From assembly GCA_028817685.1 (NCBI GenBank), contig JAPPPC010000265.1:9666-31219 (forward strand): DNA of 21,554 bases. Direction: 5' to 3'. Below, one piece after another: positions 1-8,107 of the stretch. Under the pieces are notes generated by a model, which did not search any database, was not told where the DNA came from, and saw only the letters and a list, made by a program, of their open reading frames with translations. This DNA is from Rhodospirillaceae bacterium (lineage in GTDB: Bacteria; Pseudomonadota; Alphaproteobacteria; UBA8366; GCA-2717185). Positions within the stretch are counted from its first letter, which is position 1; each line of letters starts with the position of its first letter. A program made the translations under genes and the position numbers.

Positions 1-1
1 C

Positions 2-562
2 GATTGGTTGCTTGGCGAGGGCCGGGCGTAGGAGGTTGTCGTCCTGCACGCCCGTTACGCCGAACTGACGATCATCGGCCAACAACCGCCGTCAGGGCCG
101 GATGCCACCGAAGATTCCTTCGCCGACCTGCTGGTCATGCGCTGCGGGCGGCCCGTTCTCGTGTTGCCGCATATCGGGGCGAAGAAGCCGATCGGCAAAC
201 ACATCGTGGTCGCGTGGAATGCGAGCCGCGAGGCGGCGCGGGCCGTTGGCGACGCCATGCCTCTGCTCGAACGCTCGGACAAGGTTGATGTGATGTCCGT
301 CGAGCCGGAGGGGATCGGCGATCTGCCCGGCGCGGATATCGCCCATCATCTGGCCCGGCACGACATCAATGCGGACGCCAAGCGGTCCGTCGCCAATCAA
401 ATCGATCCCGGCGATGTGCTGCTGAACTATGTAGCGGACAGTGGCGCCGACCTGATGGTGATGGGCGCCTACGGTCACTCGCGGGTGCGGGAGATGATTC
501 TCGGCGGGGTCACGCGTCACATGCTGGAGCACATGACCGTCCCGGTTTTGATGTCTCATTGA
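2..562 (+). CDS. Universal stress protein (UspA family), C-terminal part, 5' end outside window; in-frame TAG at 29-31
   Basis: This is the C-terminal Usp domain of a UspA-family protein, probably a cytoplasmic ATP-binding stress protein. The segment KHIVVAWNASREAARA starts the alpha/beta domain. GAYGHSRVREMILGG near the end fits the nucleotide-binding pattern G-x2-G-x9-G of ATP-binding Usp proteins. Homology-like sequence also continues upstream (HARYAELTIIGQ around 44-80), so the protein is probably the tandem two-domain type of about 280 residues and the window starts inside it. The same reading frame holds a TAG at 29-31, and the text on both sides (DWLLGEGRA / EVVVLHARYAEL) reads like one continuous Usp segment. 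Either the gene carries a nonsense mutation, or there is a sequence error, or translation starts later; the first ATG after the stop is at 137. The family is clear; whether the gene is intact is not. Confidence 0.75.
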
Positions 563-712
563 TACACAATCATCGGTAAGTAAAACCTTGAAACGAAATA
601 ATTTATTGCGGTCGACAACAGTTTAACAGGGGGTTAACGCCTTCCGTTTCATAGTGCGGCGGTACGGGTACCCGAGGGGGTCGGGGCCCGCCGATTGCTT
701 TGAGGATGTCAG

Positions 713-1777
713 ATGTCGGACGCCGCCGCCGCTTACGTTGAACTGCCGCTTTCCGAGGTGGGCAACAATAAGGAAGAGCTCGATCAGGATGCGCTCCATA
801 TTCTGCCCCTGGATGTTCTCCCTCTCGAAACGCCGGGGCTGCAGCGCGCCCGTTTGATCAAGAATGTCCGGTTGGACAGCGTCGTCGAACTGTTCCGCGA
901 AGCCGATACCGGCAGCGGCCAGGTGCATCCCTCCAAATTGGCGCCGGTGTTCAACTGGCCGACCGACGAGCCCCATCAAGACGAGAATTTGGTCACCATC
1001 GTCTGCAAGCTGCACAGCTACGACGTTTACACGTTGCGCATTCAGCTTCGGAAGCTGGGAATCGGCGTCGATGACTTCGACAAGCTGAAGCTCTCGAAGG
1101 AAAAGAGCGAGGAGCTGACCGGCTATATGATGGATTTCACCATGCCGCTGATCAAACAGATCTACGGCGAGGCCAGCATGGACATCAAGGATGTCTCTCA
1201 GCTGATCGCGATGTTCTCGACGCCGGACAAGGAAGAGGCGCTGAAGAACCTGAGACACATGGCGGGGCAGCTGAAGATCGACCTGGCCGAGGTTCCGAAG
1301 TTCCTCGAGGATTACGGCGATGTCTTCCTGTCCCTCGCCTACTATCGGAATTGCCTCGACAATTTGATCCCGAAAGTGATGGCCTATAACGAGGCTGCGG
1401 ACGAGCTAAAAGACAATTATCAGATGAAGAGCGATCGCCGGCTGATGAAGAGCCTCGAATTCATCGGCGACGCGTTGTCCGACGTGACCGCCTCGATCAC
1501 CGGCCGCTTCGAAAGCTTCGACCGGCACTCCCAGGCGTTGTGGGAGGATATCACCGCGGAGTCCTTCGCCAAGGTCAAGAACATGATCCAAAGCCACCAT
1601 GTGACGGTCGGCGGTGTGCTGTGCGGTCTGTCGGTGAAGATGAACAGCTGGCATGAGCAGTTCGGCAAGGGCGGCGGCCTGGTCGCCAAGGGCGATTTCA
1701 TCTCCTCCGAGATGATGCAGGGTATCGAGAAGATCGTCGCCATCGAAAAGTCGGCGCCGAAAATTACCGACGCCTAA
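713..1777 (+). CDS. Conserved-looking protein of unknown function, 354 aa
   Basis: I do not recognise this family. The start ATG at 713 has a good ribosome binding site (TGAGGA at 701-706). The protein is soluble, with no signal peptide and no membrane segment, and is largely helical and charged. Residues about 125-260 are rich in Lys/Glu/Leu helices (LSKEKSEELTGYMMDFTMP, FSTPDKEEALKNLRHMAGQ). The C-terminal third carries a glycine-rich turn (EQFGKGGGLVAKGDF) and two cysteines or histidines in HHVTVGGVLCGLSVKM. The near N-terminal part (LPLDVLPLETPGLQRARLIKN) looks like a linker plus an amphipathic start. Codon usage resembles that of its neighbours. It stands alone on its strand: the upstream 150 nt could hold its own promoter, and its stop overlaps that of the convergent Rieske gene. 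A cytoplasmic scaffold or regulatory role is possible but not shown. Confidence 0.8.
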   Translation: MSDAAAAYVELPLSEVGNNKEELDQDALHILPLDVLPLETPGLQRARLIKNVRLDSVVELFREADTGSGQVHPSKLAPVFNWPTDEPHQDENLVTIVCKLHSYDVYTLRIQLRKLGIGVDDFDKLKLSKEKSEELTGYMMDFTMPLIKQIYGEASMDIKDVSQLIAMFSTPDKEEALKNLRHMAGQLKIDLAEVPKFLEDYGDVFLSLAYYRNCLDNLIPKVMAYNEAADELKDNYQMKSDRRLMKSLEFIGDALSDVTASITGRFESFDRHSQALWEDITAESFAKVKNMIQSHHVTVGGVLCGLSVKMNSWHEQFGKGGGLVAKGDFISSEMMQGIEKIVAIEKSAPKITDA

Positions 1778-2793
1778 CTCCGCCAGCGCAACTCCTGCGC
1801 CTTCACCGGGTTCTCGAACGGCACGCCTGTGTCGGTCGATTTCGCCCACGCATCCTTCAAGCGGTAGTACCATTTCGCCTGCATGTCGGCGTCGTTGATC
1901 AGCATCAGCTTGGGGTCGTGCTTCAAGCCTTCCTGCTGCATGGTGACGATATCGCGATCCTGCTTCAGGAACGCGCGGGCGAAGGGGCGCAGCAGGGGCT
2001 TCAACGGGGTCAACCAGGGCTGCGTCCAGTAGATCATGTGGTTCAGCTCAGTCTCGGTCTCGCTCACCGGCGTTACCGCGGTCAGGCCGCACAGCACATG
2101 CTTCCCGGCGCGAATATGCTCGATGCGCACGCTGGGCAGGTGGAAGGATATCTCGGTCGTCATCTCGCCGCCCAGCAGCTTATAGGCTGCCGAGTTGGAC
2201 GAGGGCGGGTGGCGTACCATCTTGAAGCCGCGCAGCGCCGGGGCGAATGCCTTTGCCTTCTCATGGATCGAGCTGCTCGACCGCCACCACCAGGCGCGGT
2301 GTACGAAGGGTCCGTGCGCCGGGTCCATCAAACCGATGACCGCGTGGTCGACATGGCAGGGGAAGGGCATGGTGAAGGCGGTGTTGGGTCGGCGGTCACC
2401 GATATCCGGTATCTCCGGCGGATCGATCACCTCGTCCGTTTCATCGCCGAAATAAATCCAGATATTGCCCTGCACCTCGCGGCAGGGATAGCGACGCACC
2501 CCGACCCGCTCGACATTGAACTTCTGTCCTTCGACCAGGGATGGAATCGCGGTACAGCGCCCCTCTCGATTGAAGCGCCAGCCGTGATAGCAGCACTCGA
2601 CCTCGCGGCCGTCGAAGGCGCCGGCCGACAGCGGAATGCCACGATGCGGGCAGATGTCGCGCAGGGCGAAGGGGTGACCGTCGTCGTCGCGGGCGATCAG
2701 GACCGGTTCGCCCAGCAATGTCTTCGCGACCATCGACCGCCGTTTCAGCAGGTCGCCCCTCTGCGCGAAATACCATAGATTCTTGAGAAACAT
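1774..2793 (-). CDS. Rieske [2Fe-2S] aromatic ring-hydroxylating oxygenase, alpha-subunit type
   Basis: This is a Rieske non-heme iron oxygenase, a family that hydroxylates or demethylates aromatic or alicyclic substrates using electrons from a reductase. From the chosen start the protein has 339 residues. The Rieske ligands are C48, H50, C67 and H70 (CPHRG, then CCYHGW, 16 residues between H50 and C67). The catalytic iron site D-x2-H-x4-H is visible as D157, H160, H165 (DPAHGPFVH), followed by an unusual Trp run (HRAWWWRSSSS). I chose the ATG at 2793 because MFLKNLWYFAQ matches the usual family N-terminus and GGGGA lies just upstream. An in-frame GTG at 2859 would add 22 residues and reach nearly to the divergent gene. 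No ferredoxin reductase or beta subunit is adjacent, so electron partners must lie elsewhere. The substrate is unknown. Confidence 0.9.
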   Translation of the reverse strand: MFLKNLWYFAQRGDLLKRRSMVAKTLLGEPVLIARDDDGHPFALRDICPHRGIPLSAGAFDGREVECCYHGWRFNREGRCTAIPSLVEGQKFNVERVGVRRYPCREVQGNIWIYFGDETDEVIDPPEIPDIGDRRPNTAFTMPFPCHVDHAVIGLMDPAHGPFVHRAWWWRSSSSIHEKAKAFAPALRGFKMVRHPPSSNSAAYKLLGGEMTTEISFHLPSVRIEHIRAGKHVLCGLTAVTPVSETETELNHMIYWTQPWLTPLKPLLRPFARAFLKQDRDIVTMQQEGLKHDPKLMLINDADMQAKWYYRLKDAWAKSTDTGVPFENPVKAQELRWRS

Positions 2794-2876
2794 ACGGTCC
2801 CCGAACGATCGGCCATGCGGTATCCTGCCGCTAAGGCCCGTGACGGTTTTGTTTACCACGAGTGCGGGGAGGAGAC

Positions 2877-3269
2877 ATGTCTGTAATTGTCGCAGTGTCC
2901 TGGGGCGAACTGCTGGACAAGATTTCGATCCTGGAGATCAAGCGTGAGCGGCTCAGCGATCCGGCGCAGCTGGCCAACGTTGCGCATGAACATGCGACCC
3001 TTTGCGCGGCACGGGATGAAGCGCTTCCGGAAGGCACCGACATTTCTGAGAACTTCAGGGCCTTGCGCTTGGTAAATGAGACCCTGTGGCAGATTGAAGA
3101 CGATATCCGGGACTGCGAGCGCGCCAAGGACTTTGGAAGCCGTTTCGTTGAACTGGCTCGGTCCGTCTATATCAACAATGACGAACGAGCCGCCATCAAG
3201 CGCCAGATCAACGAGGCGCTCGGCTCGGAGCTCGTCGAAGAGAAATCATATGCGGACTACCGCGAGTAG
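2877..3269 (+). CDS. DUF6165 family protein, 130 aa
   Basis: This small cytoplasmic protein matches my memory of the DUF6165 family, seen in proteobacteria and often near sugar or lipopolysaccharide genes; its function is unknown. Typical signatures are VSWGELLDKISILEIKRER at the N-terminus, the helical core WQIEDDIRDCERAKDFG, and FVELARSVYINNDERAAIK with the terminal LVEEKSYADY. I chose ATG at 2877 because GGGGAGGAG at 2866-2874 is a strong ribosome binding site right before it. An in-frame GTG at 2862 would sit upstream of that site. It is divergent from the Rieske gene (83 nt apart) and lies 20 nt ahead of the amidohydrolase, so it is probably the first gene of a three-gene operon. Charged heptad-like stretches suggest a helical, perhaps oligomeric protein. 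Confidence 0.85.
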   Translation: MSVIVAVSWGELLDKISILEIKRERLSDPAQLANVAHEHATLCAARDEALPEGTDISENFRALRLVNETLWQIEDDIRDCERAKDFGSRFVELARSVYINNDERAAIKRQINEALGSELVEEKSYADYRE

Positions 3270-3289
3270 CCGCATAGGAGCACAGTAAT

Positions 3290-4927
3290 ATGACCGTCAT
3301 CTACCCTGCCCGCCGCATTATCACCATGAACCCGTCCAACCCGGACGCGCGCCATGTCGCGGTGCGCGATGGCCGCATTCTCGGCGCCGGTTCGCTGGAA
3401 GATCTCGCCGGTTGGGGCGACCACACGATCGACGATCGTTTTGCGGATAAGGTGCTGATGCCGGGGCTGGTGGAAGGGCACAGCCATGCGCATGAAGGGT
3501 CGTGCTGGCGCGCCGTCTATTGCGGCTATTTCGACCGCATGGATCCGAATGGCACGGTGTGGCCGGGCCTCGACTCCTTCGACGCGATCTTCGACCGGTT
3601 GCGCGAGCAAGATGCCGCAATGGAGCCGGGCGACGACCCGATCTCGGGCTGGTCCCTCGATCCGATCTACTATGGCGATGCGCGGATGTCCCGCGCCGAT
3701 CTCGATGGTGTATCGACCGTACGGCCTATCGGTATCCGGCACGCCAGCGGCCACATCATGAACGTCAACACCAAGGCACTGGAACTGGCGGGGCTGTTGC
3801 GGGAAGGCATCAACCACCCGGGCGTGCCGCTGGGCGACGACGGGTTGCCCACCGGTGAGCTGAAGGGCCCCGACGCCATGGAGCTTGCAGCCAGCCATGT
3901 CGGGCTCGACCGTAAGGTGATGTCGGCCGACGCCTGGGGCTTGCGCCAGTTCGGCCGGCTTTGCGTCCGCCAGGGCGTGACCACGGCGACGGACCTCGCC
4001 AACCCGCTGCCGCCGGAAGCGGTCGACATGATGTTGGAAGTGACAGGGGCGTCGGATTTCCCCGTCTGCATGGTGTCCTTGCGCCGTTTCCAGGGCGTGA
4101 CACCGAAGGAGCTGGTCGAGCGCTGCGTCGAACTTCGCGCGATGAGCACGGAGCGACTGCGCCTGGGCTGCGTCAAGATTCACGCCGATGGGTCGATCCA
4201 GGGCTTCACCGCCCGCCTGCGCTGGCCCGGTTACTACACTGGCGCGCCGAATGGCCTATGGTACGCGACGCCAGAGCAGATGCAGGAAATCTACGAAGGG
4301 GCGCTGGAACACGACCTGCTGGTCCACACGCACACCAATGGCGACGAGGCGATCGAGATGATGCTCGATACCTTCGAGCGCGCGGTACATAAGGTGCCGC
4401 GACCGGATCACCGCTACACCCTGCAGCATTGCCAGCTGGCCGACACCGCACAGTTCCGCCGGATGAAGAAGCTAGGGCTTTGCGTAAACCTTTTCGCCAA
4501 CCATCACTTCTACTGGGGCGATCAGCATTACGAGAAGACGGTCGGACCGGAACGGGCCAATCGCATGAACGCCTGCGCGACGGCGCTGCGCGAAGGCGTG
4601 CCCTTGGCGATCCATTCCGATGCGCCGGTGACACCGCTGGGCCCGTTCTTCACTGCCTGGTGCGCGGTCAACCGGTTGACACCGAGCGGCCGGACTCTCG
4701 GGGAAGCGGAGAAGATCAGTGTCGCGGAGGCCTTGCATACGATCACCCTGGGTGCGGCCTATACCTTGAAAATGGACGATGAGGTCGGGTCCATCGAGAC
4801 CGGCAAGCGGGCGGACTTTGCCGTGCTAGAGGATGATCCCTACGAGATCGGAGCGGCGAATCTGAAGGACGTCCGGGTTTGGGGCACCGTACAGGCCGGT
4901 CGCGTTTTCGCCGTCGAGGATATCTGA
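3290..4927 (+). CDS. Metal-dependent amidohydrolase family 3 (YtcJ-like), 545 aa
   Basis: A hydrolase of the amidohydrolase superfamily (Amidohydro_3, YtcJ/N-substituted formamide deformylase-like), acting in the cytoplasm on an unknown amide or cyclic amide. The start ATG has TAGGAG at 3274-3279. The N-terminal beta sandwich (YPARRIITMNP) is followed by the HxH metal motif GLVEGHSHAHEG (H64, H66). K296 in VKIHADGS is the usual position of the bridging (carboxylated) lysine. H346/H348 (LVHTHTNGDEA), H380 (YTLQHCQLAD) and D444 (AIHSDAPVTPLGPF) complete the expected metal site. The C-terminal IETGKRADFAVLEDDPYEI is the standard return to the sandwich domain. Length is normal for the family. It ends two bases before the CobW-like GTPase start, so the two are almost certainly cotranscribed. 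Substrate prediction is not possible from sequence alone. Confidence 0.92.
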   Translation: MTVIYPARRIITMNPSNPDARHVAVRDGRILGAGSLEDLAGWGDHTIDDRFADKVLMPGLVEGHSHAHEGSCWRAVYCGYFDRMDPNGTVWPGLDSFDAIFDRLREQDAAMEPGDDPISGWSLDPIYYGDARMSRADLDGVSTVRPIGIRHASGHIMNVNTKALELAGLLREGINHPGVPLGDDGLPTGELKGPDAMELAASHVGLDRKVMSADAWGLRQFGRLCVRQGVTTATDLANPLPPEAVDMMLEVTGASDFPVCMVSLRRFQGVTPKELVERCVELRAMSTERLRLGCVKIHADGSIQGFTARLRWPGYYTGAPNGLWYATPEQMQEIYEGALEHDLLVHTHTNGDEAIEMMLDTFERAVHKVPRPDHRYTLQHCQLADTAQFRRMKKLGLCVNLFANHHFYWGDQHYEKTVGPERANRMNACATALREGVPLAIHSDAPVTPLGPFFTAWCAVNRLTPSGRTLGEAEKISVAEALHTITLGAAYTLKMDDEVGSIETGKRADFAVLEDDPYEIGAANLKDVRVWGTVQAGRVFAVEDI

Positions 4928-4929
4928 CG

Positions 4930-5850
4930 GTGGCGGACGCACCGGCTCCCATACCCGTCACCGTGATCGGGGGCTATCTCGGCGCCGGTAAGACGACCCT
5001 GGTCAACAATCTGTTACGCCAGGCTGACGGGTTGCGGCTCGCCGTGCTGGTGAACGAGTTCGGCGAACTGCCCATCGATGCCGACCTGATCGAAAGCCGC
5101 GACGAGAACGTCATCAACATTGCCGGTGGGTGCGTCTGCTGTTCCTATGGCAGCGATCTGATCGAAGCGCTCCAGGCGCTGGAGACACTGGACCCGGCGC
5201 CGGACCATCTGCTGATCGAAGCTAGCGGCGTGGCGTTACCGGATGCGATCGCGCAATCGACGACTTTGATCGCCCGCTACACGGTCGACGGTATCGTCGT
5301 TCTGGCGGATGCGGAATCGGTACGCGGACACGGCTCGGACAAATATCTGGCGGACACGATTGCCCATCAGCTCGAAGTCGCGGATATCATCCTGCTTAAC
5401 AAGACCGATTTGCTGGCGTCAGATCTCCTCGGGCAGACCCGGGAATGGATTCGCGCCAATTGCGCGGACGCGCGGATCGTGGAGACGGAAAAAGCCAATG
5501 TCAGGCTGCTCACCTTGCTCGGTGCGCGGCTTGAGGCGCCGCTGTCCGACGTGGGGCACAATCACGTGCACGCGCAGCATGAGTCTTCCGTGCTTTCCGT
5601 CGAGGGGCCTGTCGATCCGCACACCCTGACCAAAAGACTGTCAGATGCGTCATTTGATCTGATCCGGACGAAGGGGTTTGTCACCGGATTGGACGGCCGC
5701 AGCTATGCGGTTCAGACTGTCGGTCGCCGCGCCTCCGTCGTTGCAATGTCGCAATCTGTTCGAGACACAGGACGGATCGTCTGCATCCGCTCCGGTGGAC
5801 CGATTGACCGCTCCGCGCTTGAGGCGATGGCTTCGGAGCTGACGGACTAG
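4930..5850 (+). CDS. COG0523/CobW-family GTPase, putative metallochaperone, 306 aa
   Basis: A G3E-class P-loop GTPase of the CobW/COG0523 group, which bind and deliver metals such as Zn or Co to target enzymes. Seen in the sequence: Walker A GYLGAGKT (residues 15-22), the family metal-binding CxCC motif at C68, C70, C71 (GGCVCC), the guanine motif NKTD (157-160), and a His-rich loop HNHVHAQH at 210-217, typical of the metal-binding insert. The C-terminal CobW_C-like domain (IRTKGFVTGLDGRSYAVQTVG) is short. I chose GTG at 4930, two bases after the amidohydrolase stop, since the alternative upstream start would lie inside that gene and MADAPAPIPVTVIGGYLGAGK gives the usual N-terminus. Position suggests that it metallates the upstream amidohydrolase (inference). 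Its TAG stop shares CTAG with the convergent sulfatase stop. Confidence 0.92.
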   Translation: MADAPAPIPVTVIGGYLGAGKTTLVNNLLRQADGLRLAVLVNEFGELPIDADLIESRDENVINIAGGCVCCSYGSDLIEALQALETLDPAPDHLLIEASGVALPDAIAQSTTLIARYTVDGIVVLADAESVRGHGSDKYLADTIAHQLEVADIILLNKTDLLASDLLGQTREWIRANCADARIVETEKANVRLLTLLGARLEAPLSDVGHNHVHAQHESSVLSVEGPVDPHTLTKRLSDASFDLIRTKGFVTGLDGRSYAVQTVGRRASVVAMSQSVRDTGRIVCIRSGGPIDRSALEAMASELTD

Positions 5851-7316
5851 TCTCCGAATTTCGCATTCGCGCCGGGCACGGGGGTCGCGGCGGGCGCACC
5901 GACGAACAGCGCCTTTTCGCGACCGCCGTGAGACTCGATCAGCCGCGCCTGATCTGCCTTGGCAGCGCGGTCGACCGCATCGGGATCGCAAATCTCACGC
6001 AGTTCCCGCTCCATCATCGCGCGGGTCTCCGCATGGGCGGGGGCCGCGGCGAGATCGTGCAGCTCTTCGCGGTCCGATTCCAGATCGAACAGTTCCGGTT
6101 CGTAGCCGATATAGTGATGATACTTCCATCGCCCCTTGCGCAGCATGAAGCCGGCGCTGGGCGATCCGGCGGCATGGTATTCGCTGAACACGGCGCGGTC
6201 CTGCGTGGCCCCTTCGGCGGCGATCTCTAACAAGGACGTCCCGGGCCGGCGCAAATCCGGGTCGAGGGCCGCGTTGTCGAGATCGAAATTGTCCAGCACC
6301 GTCTGCTGTATGTCCAGCAAGCTAACCGGTGTGTCGTTGATGCCGGCGGCCACGCGGGGTCCGCTCAGGATCATCGGCACCGCCGCGGATTCGAGATAGA
6401 AGTTCGATTTCCCCCACATGCCGCGATGACCGACATTGTCGCCGTGATCGCTGGTGTAGAGGACCCGCGTTGTCCTGTTGAGACCGCAGGCCTCCAGCTG
6501 GTCGAGGATGCGGCCGACATTGTGGTCCATCCAGGACACCAGCCCGAGATAGGCCGCGATTGCGGTGAGCCGTTCCTTTTCGTCGTGGAACTGGTCCTCG
6601 GTCGGCCAGAAATCGTGATGCCGCTGTACCCAGGGATGCCGCGCATGCCCGTCGCGCGGATGCAGTTTGCGGGGTGGCAGTGCGTCGTGCGGATAGAGCG
6701 CGAGATATTCTTCGGCGACGACCAGGGGAAAATGCGGCGCGACCAGGCCGACGAACAGGCACCACGGTTTGTCGTCGCCCGAAGCACTCTCCAGCCAGTC
6801 GATTGTCTGATCCGTGACAGACGCGTCGTAGCGGGTATAGGTTGATTCTCCTGCGCCGATACGGTCGCCCAGCATGCGGCCGCCACGCGGCTGCTGCGAG
6901 GGCAGCGGGTCGCGCACCGAGCCCCAGACCATGCCTTGGCCGTTATAGATATGCATCGGGATGTGTTCTTGGTCGAAGCCGGCCTCGTCCTCACTGCTGC
7001 GGTAATGCAGCTTGCCGATCGACTCCACCCGAATGCCGGCATCCTGCAAGGCATGCCCCCAGCCCTTCACCGCGCCGTCATAGGCCAGGGCGTTGTCCCA
7101 ATAGCCGATGTCGTGCGCGTACGCGCCCGTCGCGAAGGCGGCGCGCGCCGGCACGCAGATCGGCGACGGCGTATAGGCGTCGCGGAAACGCATTCCTGAC
7201 CCGGCCAGCCGGTCAAGATTGGGGGTGCGGATGAGCCGGTCGCCGGACGCACCCATGTAACGCGGGTCGTGCTCGTCCGACATGATGATGAGGAAATTCG
7301 GTGATGTTGAGGGCAT
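5847..7316 (-). CDS. Type I sulfatase (formylglycine-dependent), 489 aa
   Basis: A sulfatase of the alkaline phosphatase superfamily that hydrolyses sulfate esters. The formylglycine signature C-x-P-x-R is seen as C54-V-P-A-R58 (SPICVPARAAFATG); the Cys must be modified by a formylglycine-generating or anaerobic maturase encoded elsewhere. The N-terminal metal motif appears as FLIIMSDEHD, and the C-terminal metal site as YTSDHGDNVGHRGMWGKSNFY with Asp, His and Lys in family positions. This resembles the choline-sulfatase-like branch, but I would not assign the substrate. No signal peptide is visible (MPSTSPNFLIIMSDEH), so a cytoplasmic location is likely. I chose ATG at 7316 because the family begins there and GGAGCG lies upstream; longer in-frame starts run into the preceding gene. 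It follows the dehydrogenase by 16 nt and is probably in one operon with it. Confidence 0.92.
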   Translation of the reverse strand: MPSTSPNFLIIMSDEHDPRYMGASGDRLIRTPNLDRLAGSGMRFRDAYTPSPICVPARAAFATGAYAHDIGYWDNALAYDGAVKGWGHALQDAGIRVESIGKLHYRSSEDEAGFDQEHIPMHIYNGQGMVWGSVRDPLPSQQPRGGRMLGDRIGAGESTYTRYDASVTDQTIDWLESASGDDKPWCLFVGLVAPHFPLVVAEEYLALYPHDALPPRKLHPRDGHARHPWVQRHHDFWPTEDQFHDEKERLTAIAAYLGLVSWMDHNVGRILDQLEACGLNRTTRVLYTSDHGDNVGHRGMWGKSNFYLESAAVPMILSGPRVAAGINDTPVSLLDIQQTVLDNFDLDNAALDPDLRRPGTSLLEIAAEGATQDRAVFSEYHAAGSPSAGFMLRKGRWKYHHYIGYEPELFDLESDREELHDLAAAPAHAETRAMMERELREICDPDAVDRAAKADQARLIESHGGREKALFVGAPAATPVPGANAKFGD

Positions 7317-7332
7317 GGCCTGGGGCGCTCCG

Positions 7333-8097
7333 TCAGCTGATCGTGATCCCGCCATCGACGACGAAGGTGCCGCCGGTGGCGAAACCGGCCTCATCGGCGA
7401 TTAGAAAGGCGATCCAGGGCGCGATATCTTCCGACGTGCCGAGCCGGCCGAGCGGTGTCGAACCCACCATCGCCTGTTCGCGGCCGTCCGGGTCGGGGTG
7501 ATCGCCCCAGTCCGGCGTTTGCTCCAGCGCGCCGGGACAGACCGCGTTGCAGCGGATACCGTGCTTGGCGTAGTGCACGGCAATGTGCCGATTCAGGCCA
7601 AGCAGGCCGCTCTTTGCCGTCATGTAGGAGACGTTCGGCGTGCGGCCGTTCAGCGCGGTAATCGAGCTGACGATGACGATCGATCCGCCGCCGCCCTGTT
7701 CGATCATCTGCGCCAGCCCATGCTTGCAGGTGCGGAAGACGCCACGCAGATTGACGTCCTGGGTCCGTTCCCACTCCACTTCCGTCATCGAAAACAGGTC
7801 GATATCGGTCTTATGACGTTGCACGCCGGCATTGGCGACGACCGCATCGAGCCTGCCGAAGGCGTCCACCGTGCGGGCGACTGCCGCTTCGATCTCGCTT
7901 TCATTCGTCACGTCGGTTTCTATGGCAATTGCTTTTCCACCTGCCGCTGCGATTTCCGCTGCGACAGCGTCGACGCCGCTTACCGGTATTCCGGCCAGCG
8001 CCACCGATGCGCCGCGGGCCGCCATATAGCGCGCCGTCGCCGCACCGATTCCGCTGCCGCCGCCGGTGATCAGCGTGGCCTTGCCCGCCAGTTCCAT
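7333..8097 (-). CDS. Short-chain dehydrogenase/reductase (SDR), 254 aa
   Basis: A classical SDR oxidoreductase of normal length, cytoplasmic and NAD(P)-dependent. The cofactor motif TGGGSGIG is at residues 11-18, NAG at 89-91, structural N116 (VNLRG), catalytic Ser near S145 (VIVSS), and Y158-x3-K162 (SYMTAKSG). The C-terminal ending FATGGTFVVDGGI is typical of the 3-oxoacyl-reductase/gluconate dehydrogenase-like group. The residue after the second strand is neutral (LAGIPVSG), with no acidic residue at the usual NAD-specifying place, so cofactor preference is open. It lies 10 nt after the cyclase stop and 16 nt before the sulfatase start, all on the reverse strand. It may act on the alcohol released by the sulfatase (inference only). 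Confidence 0.93.
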   Translation of the reverse strand: MELAGKATLITGGGSGIGAATARYMAARGASVALAGIPVSGVDAVAAEIAAAGGKAIAIETDVTNESEIEAAVARTVDAFGRLDAVVANAGVQRHKTDIDLFSMTEVEWERTQDVNLRGVFRTCKHGLAQMIEQGGGGSIVIVSSITALNGRTPNVSYMTAKSGLLGLNRHIAVHYAKHGIRCNAVCPGALEQTPDWGDHPDPDGREQAMVGSTPLGRLGTSEDIAPWIAFLIADEAGFATGGTFVVDGGITIS

Positions 8098-8107
8098 GTT
8101 TGGGGTC

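Noticed and set aside
665..674. 10-bp palindrome CGGGTACCCG before the unknown-function gene
   Set aside because: Short, in a GC-rich stretch and without further support for a regulatory role.
1918..2778. Long open frame on the plus strand opposite the Rieske gene
   Set aside because: The Rieske frame has intact catalytic motifs; the antisense frame shows no family motif and is a by-product of GC-rich codon usage.
3257..4183. 308-codon open frame opposite the amidohydrolase
   Set aside because: The sense frame carries all the metal ligands; the antisense frame has low-information sequence and no motif.
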